A DNA stretch of 64,000 nucleotides from Chitinophaga sp. H8 (lineage in GTDB: Bacteria > Bacteroidota > Bacteroidia > Chitinophagales > Chitinophagaceae): NCBI RefSeq assembly GCF_040567655.1, contig NZ_JBEXAC010000002.1, forward strand, positions 744,001 to 808,000, read 5' to 3'. The notes under the pieces are model-generated. The model saw only the letters and a list, made by a program, of their open reading frames with translations. It ran no database searches and was not told the origin of the DNA. The translations under genes were made by a program, and so were the position numbers. Numbering within the stretch: position 1 is the first letter of the stretch; each line of letters opens with the position of its first letter. This document shows positions 41,245 through 50,308 of the stretch, one piece after another.

Positions 41245-43401
41245 TTATTTTACAATTTTCAATTCATTAATGATGTTTTTAGCACCCCCCAATTTATCTA
41301 TGCACCATAGTACATAGCGTACATCCACACAGATAGTACGGTTATAGTCTTTATCAAACTGGATCTTGTGGCTTAAGGCTTCATAGTTGCCATCAAACGC
41401 AAGACCTATCAGCTCACCATTTGCATTCAGTACAGGTGAACCTGAATTTCCGCCGGTAATATCATTGGTAGTGATAAAACATACTACCACATCATTCTTC
41501 CTGGCATCTTTATACGGCCCAAAGTCCTTTTTCTCATACAGGGCTGCATAATTTTCAGGCAGGTCAAACTCATAGTCGCCAGGCACATATTTTTCCATTA
41601 CCCCTTTCATCGTACATACGTAATCAGCGTATATACCATCACGTGGTGAATATGGTTTTACCTGTCCATAAGAGAGGCGCATGCTGAAGTTGGCATCAGG
41701 ATACCATTTTTTGTTGGGTTCCATTTCCAATAATCCTTTCTGATAGATTCTTCCCAGGTCACCATTTTTGATAGTAAACTGGTTGTAGAGCGGCATGTAT
41801 TTACTTACATAATTTTTCACGAAAGCGCTGGCATAAGCAAAGGCAGGGTCATTCTGCAGGGTTACCGCATCCGGATTTTCCACAAAAGCCTTCCACTTAG
41901 CGTCATTCAGGATAATGGTATTTGCCATTACACCAGCGGCCCACAGGCGATAAGTATTTTCTTCATCCAGGCTGCCAAACTTGTTTTTAAATGCATCATA
42001 AAAACCAATAGGCTGCTGGTCCTTGGGAATATCGGTATAAAACATTCTGCAGGTCGCCGCCAGTATTTTCTGATCACTGGGCTTGTTCTCCCCTTCCATG
42101 AAGCTGGTACGTGCCTTATCAGCCGCCATTACCGCCTGGGTTATGGCATCTTTAGAGCCACCCGGCTGTACCAGCGCTTTTTCTACCCCTTGAAGACTGG
42201 CAGCAAAAGCAGCTAACGGAGAGCCGAAGATGCCTTCATTGATGTACTGGCGATGTTTGGCATAAGGGCTCCATTCTTTATAAATCTGCTCGTAGTCTTT
42301 AAAGATATTTTCATATTCCGGTTTACCTTGTGCCCATTTTTCGAAAGCAGCTTCTTCCTGTTTTTTCTGCTCCAGCACATGATGTTTCAGTAATTGCTTG
42401 GTTTCTCCGTCAAAGAATTTCCAATAGTTGGCAATCCCTGCATAGGAAGAAGCCAGGCTCAATTTCACAGCCGGATCTTTTTTCATTTGCTCAAACATGG
42501 CTTTCAACCTCACATCACGCAGGTTTACAATAGAAGGGTTTTCCACTTCAGTTTTCAACTTAACACCGAAAGAGCTCTCATAACGGTTGGTTCCACCGGG
42601 ATAACCATAGATCATGGCATAATCGTTCTCCTTTACACCTTTTATGGAAATAGGCAGGAAGTGCTTAGGTTTTAAGGGCACATTATCGGCAGCATAAGCA
42701 GCTGGTTTGCCATTTTTATCCGTATACACCCTGAAAATGGAAAAATCACCGGTATGACGGGGCCATTCCCAGTTATCGGTATCTCCTCCAAATTTTCCGA
42801 TGCTTTCAGGAGGCGTACCTACCAAACGGATATCTTTATAGCGTTCGTAAACAAACAGCAGGTATTGGTTGCCTTTGAACATCGGCATTACTTTCGCCTC
42901 ATAGCCTGTACCTTCCATCGCTTTCGCAGCAATTTCGCCGGTTATTTGCTGCTGTTTCTGCAGCCGGTCCATACCTGATGTACCCTTCAATACTTCTTCC
43001 ACCTGTTTGGTCACATCTTCCACCTTTACCAGGAATTGTACAGAAAGTTCCGGTGCTGGTATCTCCTGTTGCTTATTTAAAGCATAAAAACCGTTCTTAA
43101 GATAGTTGTGTTCTACCGTACTGGCAGAAGCAATAGCACCATAACCACAGTGATGGTTGGTAAATATCAACCCTTCATTGCTCACTATCTCACCGGTACA
43201 TCCACCACCGAAAATAATGATCGCATCTTTCAGGGAAGCTTTGTTAATACTGTACAATTGTTCTTTGGAAAGTTTGAGACCTTTCTTCACCATGTCATTG
43301 TACACTTGCTGTCCTAATAAATAAGGCAGCCACATGCCCTCATCTGCTTTGGCCATTTTTACGGTAAGCAGTAAGAGCAAAATGAATACATTTTTCTTCA
43401 T
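41245..43401 (-). CDS. S46-family dipeptidyl-peptidase (DPP7-type)
   Basis: A 718-residue exported serine exopeptidase that removes dipeptides from peptide N-termini in the periplasm. The chymotrypsin-like triad is visible: His in NHHCGY near residue 85, Asp in GGDTDNWEWPRH near 205, and Ser in GNSGSP near 650. The S1-pocket position in LAFDGNYEAL is Gly, as in DPP7 (broad hydrophobic P1), rather than Arg as in the acid-specific DPP11. The signal peptide MKKNVFILLLLLTVKMAKA fixes the start at 43401. A TAGGTTTG promoter element lies at 43428-43435. Monocistronic. Confidence 0.95.
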   Translation of the reverse strand: MKKNVFILLLLLTVKMAKADEGMWLPYLLGQQVYNDMVKKGLKLSKEQLYSINKASLKDAIIIFGGGCTGEIVSNEGLIFTNHHCGYGAIASASTVEHNYLKNGFYALNKQQEIPAPELSVQFLVKVEDVTKQVEEVLKGTSGMDRLQKQQQITGEIAAKAMEGTGYEAKVMPMFKGNQYLLFVYERYKDIRLVGTPPESIGKFGGDTDNWEWPRHTGDFSIFRVYTDKNGKPAAYAADNVPLKPKHFLPISIKGVKENDYAMIYGYPGGTNRYESSFGVKLKTEVENPSIVNLRDVRLKAMFEQMKKDPAVKLSLASSYAGIANYWKFFDGETKQLLKHHVLEQKKQEEAAFEKWAQGKPEYENIFKDYEQIYKEWSPYAKHRQYINEGIFGSPLAAFAASLQGVEKALVQPGGSKDAITQAVMAADKARTSFMEGENKPSDQKILAATCRMFYTDIPKDQQPIGFYDAFKNKFGSLDEENTYRLWAAGVMANTIILNDAKWKAFVENPDAVTLQNDPAFAYASAFVKNYVSKYMPLYNQFTIKNGDLGRIYQKGLLEMEPNKKWYPDANFSMRLSYGQVKPYSPRDGIYADYVCTMKGVMEKYVPGDYEFDLPENYAALYEKKDFGPYKDARKNDVVVCFITTNDITGGNSGSPVLNANGELIGLAFDGNYEALSHKIQFDKDYNRTICVDVRYVLWCIDKLGGAKNIINELKIVK

Positions 43402-43427
43402 AATGTTCAGATTTTGCGTATTGGGCC

Positions 43428-43435
43428 CAAACCTA
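43428..43435 (-). promoter_or_regulatory. TAGGTTTG promoter element for the S46 gene
   Basis: Minus-strand TAGGTTTG, 26 bases upstream of the start, matches TAnnTTTG. Confidence 0.45.
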
Positions 43436-43462
43436 CCTTTTTTTTTGATAACCACTTACGTA

Positions 43463-43498
43463 AATACGGGGAAAATACTTGAGCGGCCTCCCCGTATT
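43463..43498. other. Inverted repeat AATACGGGG...CCCCGTATT
   Basis: A perfect nine-base dyad with an 18-base centre lies in the divergent gap upstream of the S46 gene and the lipoprotein gene. It is close to the S46 promoter and could be an operator; the wide centre argues against a terminator. Confidence 0.4.
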
Positions 43499-43631
43499 AA
43501 TTAAATATAAAATACATAAGGTCAATTATCTAAGTCAATTATTATTCCCAGCAAAAAATGGAATGTGATTTGCTTAACAGAAGACAACTACGCGGGAAAA
43601 ACACCTATTACTGACTATTAAAAAAAACACC

Positions 43632-44066
43632 ATGAAAAAAATGTTCTTACTGATGGCTGCTGCTTCCCTTTTATTTGCCTGCAACGAAAACACGGCGCAG
43701 AAAGAGAAGAAAGAAGAAGTGAAGGAAGGGGTAGAAAAAATTGGCGAAAATGTAAAAGAAACTGCCAATAGCGCCGGTGACTACCTTGCAGAACAAAAGA
43801 AAAAAGCGGAAGAGGATCTGTCTGACCGTATCACGAAAATTGACCAGAAAATAGAGGACCTGAAAAAGGATGGCTCTGAAAAAGGGAAAAAGGCCCGTAA
43901 AAAACTGGAAGAGCTAAAGGTCGAAATGAACAAAAAGCTGGACGACGTGAAGAACAGTAGTGAATCTGCATGGAATGATACCAAAAAGGGTGTGGATACG
44001 CTGCTGGACAAGTCTGATAAGGAATGGACTGAGCTCAAACAAAACTTTAAGAAGCTGTTTGAGTAA
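43632..44066 (+). CDS. Coiled-coil lipoprotein, function unknown
   Basis: A 144-residue lipoprotein with lipobox LFAC (Cys at residue 17). The mature part is almost entirely charged helix (Lys/Glu-rich heptads from about residue 25 to the end) and predicted to form a coiled coil, similar in composition to YtxH- or LEA-like stress proteins. No catalytic motif. It stands between divergent S46 and downstream rnhB, with a 128-base gap to rnhB. Confidence 0.75.
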   Translation: MKKMFLLMAAASLLFACNENTAQKEKKEEVKEGVEKIGENVKETANSAGDYLAEQKKKAEEDLSDRITKIDQKIEDLKKDGSEKGKKARKKLEELKVEMNKKLDDVKNSSESAWNDTKKGVDTLLDKSDKEWTELKQNFKKLFE

Positions 44067-44200
44067 AATAAAAAATCATTTTGTTACCCTGCCGGCGGAG
44101 GCAAATGTTTACATTTAGCCATCATATGCCGGCAGGTTTTTAATATCTGATACTTTCCTATACTGATTTTTGTAATTTTACCGCGTTTAAAATATTGTTT

Positions 44201-44803
44201 TTGTTACTTTCTTACTATCAACATACATTCATAGAAGCTGGCTGCGATGAAGCCGGAAGGGGGTGTCTGGCCGGTCCGGTGTTTGCGGCTGCAGTGATAT
44301 TACCCCGGGATTTTCATCATCCTTTGCTGAATGATTCCAAACAGCTCAAAGCCTCCCAAAGGGACGAATTGCGTTATATTGTGGAAAAAGAAGCCTTGTA
44401 TTTTGCAGTGGCCAGCGTTGATAATGACGAAATTGACAAGATAAATATTTTAAAGGCTTCGTTCAAAGCCATGCACCTTGCCCTGGAAAAATTGCAGCAG
44501 CAACCGGAATTTATACTGGTAGACGGTAATCGTTTTTATGCCTATGGTAATATTCCGCATGCCTGTATCGTTAAAGGGGATGGTAAGTATGCATCTATTG
44601 CAGCGGCATCCATTCTTGCTAAAACATACCGGGATGAGTATATGCAGCAATTGCATGCACAATACCCCCATTTTGGCTGGAGTGTGAATAAAGGTTACCC
44701 AACTCAGCAACATCGGGATGCCATACGGGAGTTTGGTGATACCCCCTACCACAGGAAATCCTTCCGGTTATTACCGGATGACCAATTGGAACTGGAACTG
44801 TAG
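44201..44803 (+). CDS. rnhB: Ribonuclease HII
   Basis: A 200-residue RNase HII that removes ribonucleotides and primers from DNA-RNA hybrids. The catalytic carboxylates are Asp and Glu in CDEAGRGCLAGPV near residue 16, Asp in LVDGNRF near 107, and Asp in YRDEYM near 144. No ATG exists at the 5' end; the TTG at 44201 gives MLLSYYQ, which matches family N-termini better than the TTG at 44195. Confidence 0.93.
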   Translation: MLLSYYQHTFIEAGCDEAGRGCLAGPVFAAAVILPRDFHHPLLNDSKQLKASQRDELRYIVEKEALYFAVASVDNDEIDKINILKASFKAMHLALEKLQQQPEFILVDGNRFYAYGNIPHACIVKGDGKYASIAAASILAKTYRDEYMQQLHAQYPHFGWSVNKGYPTQQHRDAIREFGDTPYHRKSFRLLPDDQLELEL

Positions 44804-44904
44804 TACCCACAGCACCCCAGCACCGCAAATTACCACAATTCTTTACTGTAAACAGCCATAGTGGCTATGTTACGGATTAAAGTAATACTTATAACTATTG
44901 TTAT

Positions 44905-44912
44905 TATTTTTG
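44905..44912 (+). promoter_or_regulatory. TATTTTTG promoter element for rpoN
   Basis: TATTTTTG ends 20 bases upstream of the rpoN ATG. Confidence 0.45.
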
Positions 44913-44932
44913 CCCAAGATAGGGAGTAGACT

Positions 44933-46423
44933 ATGTTAAAGCAGACACAACAGCAAAAGCTATTACAAAAACTGTCACCTCAGCAGATTCAACTGATGAA
45001 ACTGCTGCAGGTACCTACAGCTAATCTGGAAGAAAGAATCAAAGAAGAGCTGGAGGAAAACCCTGCCCTGGAATATGGAGAAGAGGCACATGAGGAAGAC
45101 CTGACCAAAGATACTACAGAGGAATTTGAAAATTCTGGAGAAGACGAGTTTGAACCAGACGGGAGTGAAAACGAATATGATAATATCGATATATCTGAAT
45201 ATGTAAGTGAAGGGGATGATGACATAGCCGATTATAAGCTACGGGATGATAACTATCCTGATCCGGATGAGAGCAATAAAACCATTCCAATCCGGGTAGA
45301 AACCTCCTTTCATGAACACCTGCTCAGTCAGCTGGGCATGCTGGCACTGGATGATCATCAGCAAAGTGTGGCGGAACAGATTATCGGGAGTATTGATGAC
45401 GATGGATACCTGCGCAGGGAAATCAGCGCTATCGTAGATGACCTCTCTTTTTCACAAAATATCAATACCAGTGAAGAGGAAATAAAAGGGCTGATCAAAA
45501 AGATTCAGGAATTTGACCCGCCCGGCGTTTGTTGCGCAGATCTCAAAGAATGCCTGCTGCTGCAATTAAAGCGTAAAACACAGGATGATGTAAGCGTGCA
45601 AAATGCATACAATATCCTTGAAAACTACTTTGAGGAGTTTACCAAGAAACATTACGAGAAAATTCAAAAGGCCCTCAATCTCTCAGACGAAGGCCTGAAG
45701 GAGTGCATTAACCAGATCATTAAATTAAATCCCAAGCCAGGTGGTAATTACGCTACGCTAAACAAAGCCGAGAGCTATGTACTACCGGATTTCTTTGTTT
45801 TTAATAATAATGGTAAACTGGAATTAACACTCAACTCCAAAAATGCACCTGATCTCCGTATTTCCGGAGGATATAAGGACATGCTGCGGGAATATGACAG
45901 AGGGGATAAAAAAGATAAACGCCAGAAAGAAGCCGTGCTGTTTATCAAACAAAAGATAGATGCCGCCAAATGGTTTATTGATGCTATTAAACAGCGCCAG
46001 CATACCCTGCTGTCTACCATGGAATCTATCATGAATTATCAGAAAGAGTTTTTCCTGACGGGCGATGAAACTACCATGAAGCCCATGATCCTGAAAGATA
46101 TTGCTGATATCACCCAACTGGATATTTCTACGGTAAGCCGTGTAGCCAACAGTAAATATGTGCAAACGGAGTTTGGTACATTTAAACTGAAGTTTTTCTT
46201 CTCAGAATCCTTATCTACAGATAGCGGGGAAGAAGTGTCTACCAGGGAAGTGAAGAAAATATTATCCGATCTGATCGAAGGGGAAAATAAACGAAAACCA
46301 CTGAGTGATGAGAACCTGACTAAAATGTTGCAGGATAAAGGGTATAATATTGCACGCCGTACCGTTGCCAAATACCGGGAGCAGCTGAATATACCTGTGG
46401 CCCGTTTACGTAAAGAATTATAA
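44933..46423 (+). CDS. rpoN: RNA polymerase sigma-54 factor
   Basis: A 496-residue sigma-54. Region I (residues ~1-50) is Gln/Leu-rich (QQKLLQKLSPQQIQLMKLLQ), followed by a long acidic region II (~50-120), the core-binding domain (~120-330), a helix-turn-helix near 390 (LDISTVSRVAN) and the RpoN box ARRTVAKYRE near 475. It needs AAA+ activators, none of which is encoded here. It is followed after 26 bases by the PAP2-like gene. Confidence 0.96.
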   Translation: MLKQTQQQKLLQKLSPQQIQLMKLLQVPTANLEERIKEELEENPALEYGEEAHEEDLTKDTTEEFENSGEDEFEPDGSENEYDNIDISEYVSEGDDDIADYKLRDDNYPDPDESNKTIPIRVETSFHEHLLSQLGMLALDDHQQSVAEQIIGSIDDDGYLRREISAIVDDLSFSQNINTSEEEIKGLIKKIQEFDPPGVCCADLKECLLLQLKRKTQDDVSVQNAYNILENYFEEFTKKHYEKIQKALNLSDEGLKECINQIIKLNPKPGGNYATLNKAESYVLPDFFVFNNNGKLELTLNSKNAPDLRISGGYKDMLREYDRGDKKDKRQKEAVLFIKQKIDAAKWFIDAIKQRQHTLLSTMESIMNYQKEFFLTGDETTMKPMILKDIADITQLDISTVSRVANSKYVQTEFGTFKLKFFFSESLSTDSGEEVSTREVKKILSDLIEGENKRKPLSDENLTKMLQDKGYNIARRTVAKYREQLNIPVARLRKEL

Positions 46424-46449
46424 GCCCCATACAATACGGGATTACTATT

Positions 46450-47142
46450 ATGCAAGAACAAGCTGTTTTAAATAAAGATGGTGCGCTGGAAATGGAACCC
46501 CGGTTTTCACCAGGTATGCGTGCGATAGCACAGGTGATCTCCTATGTGATGCATCCTTTGTTCATCCCTACTGTTATTACAATACTCCTGGTATATGCAT
46601 TACCGGAATACTTTGTAACATTTAAACAGTTTAGTAAAAAGTTTCCCTACGATATGCTTTACTTCCGGGTAATCAGCATCAGTATCTTCTTTCCACTGTT
46701 AACTGTATTATTATCCAAGGCACTTGGATTCGTATCCTCCATTTATCTTAAAACCCAACGGGACCGCATCATTCCATATGTGGCCATCATTATATTTTAT
46801 TTCTGGGCCTTTTACACTTTTCTGCGGGAAGGTGTAGCGCCTCCTTTCTTTAATGCCTTCTTCCTGGGGATATTCATCGCCATTATTATTGCATTTGTAA
46901 GTAATAATTTTGTGAAGATCAGCATGCATACCGTAGGTTGGGGAGGTGTTATCGGACTTTTACTGGCGCTCATGTGGGGTATGGACATCAATGTTACCTT
47001 TCCTTTAGTTATCACCTTTTTTGCCGCAGGCCTGGTAGCTGTTGCCCGGCTCGTATTAGCTGCTCATACCCCTGCAGAGGTTTACCTGGGTTTTATAGTG
47101 GGCATTCTTGCCCAGCTGGCCGCTTATGCGATGATTGGTTAA
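46450..47142 (+). CDS. PAP2-like integral membrane protein, degenerate motif
   Basis: A 230-residue protein with about six hydrophobic segments. It resembles the PAP2 phosphatase fold: KTQRDRIIP corresponds to the KX6RP motif, KISMHTVGWGG to PSGH, and ARLVLAAHTPAEV to SRX5HX3D. Each motif is altered (no Pro-Ser-Gly, Asp to Glu). It could be a phosphatase with relaxed motifs or a non-catalytic membrane protein. It starts 26 bases after rpoN and is probably co-transcribed. Confidence 0.65.
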   Translation: MQEQAVLNKDGALEMEPRFSPGMRAIAQVISYVMHPLFIPTVITILLVYALPEYFVTFKQFSKKFPYDMLYFRVISISIFFPLLTVLLSKALGFVSSIYLKTQRDRIIPYVAIIIFYFWAFYTFLREGVAPPFFNAFFLGIFIAIIIAFVSNNFVKISMHTVGWGGVIGLLLALMWGMDINVTFPLVITFFAAGLVAVARLVLAAHTPAEVYLGFIVGILAQLAAYAMIG

Positions 47143-47163
47143 TACCGGCGATTACCTAAAACA

Positions 47164-47197
47164 AAATGAGGAACCCTCTTGTCCGGCTTCCTCATTT
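47164..47197 (+). terminator. Terminator after rpoN-PAP2 pair
   Basis: AAATGAGGAA and TTCCTCATTT form a perfect ten-base stem with a 14-base loop, 21 bases past the stop. The T-run is short. Confidence 0.6.
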
Positions 47198-47426
47198 ATG
47201 ATTAATTGTCATCCAGCCATGGCTGCTTGTAAAATTTGGGGTTTAAACCTGTTCCGCCAACCACACCACTCATTTTCTTCAGGTAACAACAGGATGCAAG
47301 GCCGTAGGGCAGGCTAACAAACAATGACTAACAAACAACCGGGATAACAAATCAATGAAGCGGGTTAACAACTACAACAACAAAATTTGACAATGCAAAA
47401 ATGTTATATTTCCAGGTGATACTCAA

Positions 47427-47466
47427 GCGTATTTATACGCTTTTTCAAAATGGAGTATTAATACGC
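47427..47466. promoter_or_regulatory. Double palindrome GCGTAnnnnTACGC, locus B
   Basis: GCGTATTTATACGC (47427-47440) and the near-palindrome GAGTATTAATACGC (47453-47466) are separated by 12 bases (TTTTTCAAAATG). The first is identical to the second palindrome of locus A at 34993-35006 and the spacing is the same. Confidence 0.6.
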
Positions 47467-47575
47467 CCCCCTTTCTGAAAGCCCTCCCTCTTGTATCCCG
47501 ACATTCTCAAGAGGCTACCATGGCCCTTTTATCTTTTTTTTATAAAAAATTGCCCCTTTTTTAAAAGAGGAGCTC

Positions 47576-47598
47576 GTTACGCATATCTACTGCGTAAC
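47576..47598. promoter_or_regulatory. GTTACGCA/TGCGTAAC dyad upstream of recA
   Basis: A perfect eight-base inverted repeat with a seven-base centre lies about 185 bases upstream of recA. It lacks a T-run and may be an operator. It contains TACGC/GCGTA half-sites like those at 47427. Confidence 0.45.
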
Positions 47599-47756
47599 AG
47601 TACCCCATCTTTGTAAAACCATCGCAGATACAGATAATTACTTACTAAAAGGAAAAACAGACGGGAGATGGTTTTTTACTAGAAATTTTAGTAAAAATAA
47701 TAAAATGCTAATTTTTTTAGGAAAATACAAAATTAGATATTAACTTAGCACACCAT

Positions 47757-47764
47757 TAAATTTG
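47757..47764 (+). promoter_or_regulatory. TAAATTTG promoter element for recA
   Basis: TAAATTTG ends 17 bases upstream of the recA ATG, giving a very short leader. Confidence 0.45.
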
Positions 47765-47781
47765 TAAAAAACACTTACTAT

Positions 47782-48795
47782 ATGTCTACAGCCAATGCAG
47801 AAAAACTGAAGGCCCTGCGCCTTACCATAGATAAGATTGATAAGGACTTTGGAAAAGGTTCTGTAATGATGATGGGTGAAAAAGCAGAGGCCCCAATGGA
47901 GGTCATTTCTACCGGTTCCCTGGGCCTGGATATTGCACTGGGCATAGGTGGTCTGCCTAAAGGCAGGGTAATAGAAATATATGGGCCTGAATCTTCCGGT
48001 AAAACTACTATTGCTATTCATACAATCGCAGAAGCACAGAAAAAAGGCGGTATCTGCGCCATTATAGATGCGGAGCACGCTTTTGACAGCAGTTACGCTA
48101 AAAGATTAGGCGTGGATGTTGACTCTCTGCTGATTTCACAGCCAGACCATGGCGAGCAGGCATTGGAAATTGCCGACCGCCTGATCCTTTCCGGCGCTGT
48201 AGACGTAGTAGTGGTGGATTCCGTAGCTGCCCTGGTACCTAAAGCAGAGCTGGAAGGTGAAATGGGAGAAAGTAAAATGGGATTACAGGCCCGCCTGATG
48301 TCCCAGGCACTCCGTAAGCTGACTGCCACTATTTCCAAAACCAACTGCTGCTGCATATTTATTAACCAGCTGCGTGAAAAGATAGGTGTAATGTTCGGCA
48401 ATCCCGAAACTACTACCGGTGGTAATGCCCTGAAATTCTACGCTTCTGTACGTCTGGATATACGCCGTATGGCACAGATCAAGGATGGTGACGAAGCAAT
48501 TGGTAACCGCGTAAAAATAAAAGTAGTTAAAAATAAAGTAGCGCCTCCCTTCCGCCAGGCTGAATTTGATATCGTTTACGGCCAAGGGGTTTCCAAAACA
48601 GGGGAAATCATCGATATGGGTGTAGAATATGGAATTGTTCAGAAAAGCGGTAGCTGGTTCAGCTATGATACCAACAAGCTGGGCCAGGGCCGGGATGCAG
48701 TAAAACAACTGCTCAACGATAACCCGGAATTAGCTGCCGAAATAGAAGGAAAGATAAAAGCAAAAATTGCCGAACAACAAGAGGCAAATCAATAA
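47782..48795 (+). CDS. recA: Recombinase RecA
   Basis: A 337-residue RecA that drives homologous pairing and strand exchange. Walker A is GPESSGKTT near residue 71, Walker [10 protein letters not shown] near 140, and the DNA-binding loops L1 and L2 contain [10 protein letters not shown] and [21 protein letters not shown]. The C-terminus is short and lacks the strongly acidic tail of E. coli RecA. Its own terminator at 48851 follows. Confidence 0.98.
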   Translation: MSTANAEKLKALRLTIDKIDKDFGKGSVMMMGEKAEAPMEVISTGSLGLDIALGIGGLPKGRVIEIYGPESSGKTTIAIHTIAEAQKKGGICAIIDAEHAFDSSYAKRLGVDVDSLLISQPDHGEQALEIADRLILSGAVDVVVVDSVAALVPKAELEGEMGESKMGLQARLMSQALRKLTATISKTNCCCIFINQLREKIGVMFGNPETTTGGNALKFYASVRLDIRRMAQIKDGDEAIGNRVKIKVVKNKVAPPFRQAEFDIVYGQGVSKTGEIIDMGVEYGIVQKSGSWFSYDTNKLGQGRDAVKQLLNDNPELAAEIEGKIKAKIAEQQEANQ

Positions 48796-48850
48796 TATTC
48801 TTACTATAAGTTAGTTTTAGTTTTAGTAAGCATTGGGTTAGTTAGTTACA

Positions 48851-48882
48851 TCCCTGCTCATTTCTGGGCGGGGATTTTTTTT
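48851..48882 (+). terminator. recA terminator
   Basis: TCCCTGCTC and GGGCGGGGA form a nine-base stem (two G-U) followed by eight T. It ends only three bases before the promoter element of the next gene. Confidence 0.8.
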
Positions 48883-48885
48883 GAG

Positions 48886-48893
48886 TACCTTTG
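48886..48893 (+). promoter_or_regulatory. TACCTTTG promoter element abutting the helicase start
   Basis: TACCTTTG ends three bases before the ATG at 48897, directly after the recA terminator. The mRNA would be leaderless. Confidence 0.5.
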
Positions 48894-48896
48894 CCC

Positions 48897-50219
48897 ATGC
48901 AAACGGTAGAACGTAACAAGAAACTTTTATCCAATTTAGGAATCTCCGCATGGAATAACATGCAGGAATTAGCACATGCCACTATCCCCTCCCATAAGGA
49001 TGTTGTGCTTTTAGCCCCAACAGGCTCGGGTAAAACACTGGGATTCCTGGTCCCGGTACTCAACAACCTGCAACCCAATAACTCCCAGGTACAATGCCTG
49101 ATACTGGTACCCTCAAGAGAACTGGCCCTTCAGATAGAACAGGTCTGGAAAAAAATGAGCACCGGCTTTAAGGTAAGCAGCTTTTATGGGGGTCATTCCA
49201 TGCCTACAGAAATTCAAAGCCTGAGTACCCCTCCTGCCCTGCTTATTGGAACTCCCGGCAGAATCGCAGATCACATCAGCCGCAATACTTTCTCCACAGC
49301 AGACATACATACCCTGGTACTGGATGAGTTTGACAAATCACTGGCGCTGGGCTTTGAAGAAGAGATGTCTTACATTACAGATGCTTTAAAGCAGGTCAGC
49401 AAACGGATACTGGTTTCTGCTACAGCTGCCATTGAAATCCCGGCATTTACCGGTATAACAGCCCCTAAGGTGCTTGATTTCATCAGCGAACAGCAGACAA
49501 CTAATGCCCTACAGTTAAAACTGGTCATCTCCGAGGAAAAGGATAAAATAGACACGCTGTTTCAACTGCTTTGCTCCCTGGGTGGAGAAGCTGCAATTAT
49601 ATTCTGCAATCATCGCGAAGCTGTGGAACGTACCAGCCAGTTGCTACAGGAAAAGGGAATAGACAGTGCTTTTTTTCATGGGGGAATGGAGCAAATGGAC
49701 CGCGAGCTCACACTTACACGCTTCAGAAACGGTAGCGTCACTTTCCTGGTTGCGACTGACCTGGCAGCACGCGGATTGGATATTCCTGAAATGAAGCACG
49801 TAATACACTATCATATGTCGCCTTCCCTGGAAGAGTTTACCCACAGGAATGGTCGTACTGCCCGTATGCTTGCTACTGGTACTGCTTACCTCATTCTGCA
49901 TAAGGAGGAGCCTTTGCCTGAGTATCTAAGTGAGACACCGGCTTTACTGGAATTACCTGCTAAAAGCTCCCTGCCACCTGCTACTGTATGGACAACACTT
50001 TACATCAGCGGAGGCAAAAAAGATAAGATCAATAAAGTAGATATCGTAGGGTTCTTCTCCAAAATAGGCAAACTGGAGAAAGGAGATCTCGGCATGATAG
50101 AAGTAAAAGACTTTGTTTCTTTTGCAGCAGTAAAGAAAAAGAAAGTACGGGAATTACTGGCGAACGTAAGAGAACAAAAAATGAAGGGTAAAAAATATAG
50201 AATCGCCGTAGCTAAATAA
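48897..50219 (+). CDS. DEAD-box-type RNA helicase, DbpA-like, with DEFD motif II
   Basis: A 440-residue RNA helicase. Motif I is APTGSGKT, Ia PSRELALQ, Ib TPGR, III SAT, V ATDLAARGLDI and VI HRNGRTAR. Motif II reads DEFD instead of DEAD, keeping both acidic residues. The C-terminal ~75 residues look like a DbpA-type RNA-binding domain (KINKVDIVGFFSKIGKL). Probably a ribosome-assembly factor. The ATG at 48897 is chosen over a TTG two codons upstream. It converges with typA at a shared terminator. Confidence 0.92.
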   Translation: MQTVERNKKLLSNLGISAWNNMQELAHATIPSHKDVVLLAPTGSGKTLGFLVPVLNNLQPNNSQVQCLILVPSRELALQIEQVWKKMSTGFKVSSFYGGHSMPTEIQSLSTPPALLIGTPGRIADHISRNTFSTADIHTLVLDEFDKSLALGFEEEMSYITDALKQVSKRILVSATAAIEIPAFTGITAPKVLDFISEQQTTNALQLKLVISEEKDKIDTLFQLLCSLGGEAAIIFCNHREAVERTSQLLQEKGIDSAFFHGGMEQMDRELTLTRFRNGSVTFLVATDLAARGLDIPEMKHVIHYHMSPSLEEFTHRNGRTARMLATGTAYLILHKEEPLPEYLSETPALLELPAKSSLPPATVWTTLYISGGKKDKINKVDIVGFFSKIGKLEKGDLGMIEVKDFVSFAAVKKKKVRELLANVREQKMKGKKYRIAVAK

Positions 50220-50252
50220 TGCCCGGCTACCCAGCTAAAAGTATACTTAACA

Positions 50253-50286
50253 AAAGCGCCGTTTCACTCATGTGAAACGGCGCTTT
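50253..50286. terminator. Bidirectional terminator between helicase and typA
   Basis: AAAGCGCCGTTTCAC and GTGAAACGGCGCTTT form a perfect 15-base stem with loop TCAT, the longest perfect stem in the window, between two convergent genes. Confidence 0.9.
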
Positions 50287-50308
50287 ATATAGTGCTGTTA
50301 TCTTACTA

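Larger units (their letters stand above)
47143..47781. other. 640-base gene-free region upstream of recA
   Basis: No credible coding region is present. It holds a terminator at 47164, a double palindrome at 47427-47466, a GTTACGCA/TGCGTAAC dyad at 47576-47598, a long-range AAAACCATC/GATGGTTTT pairing (47617-47675) and a very AT-rich stretch leading to the recA promoter. Confidence 0.75.
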
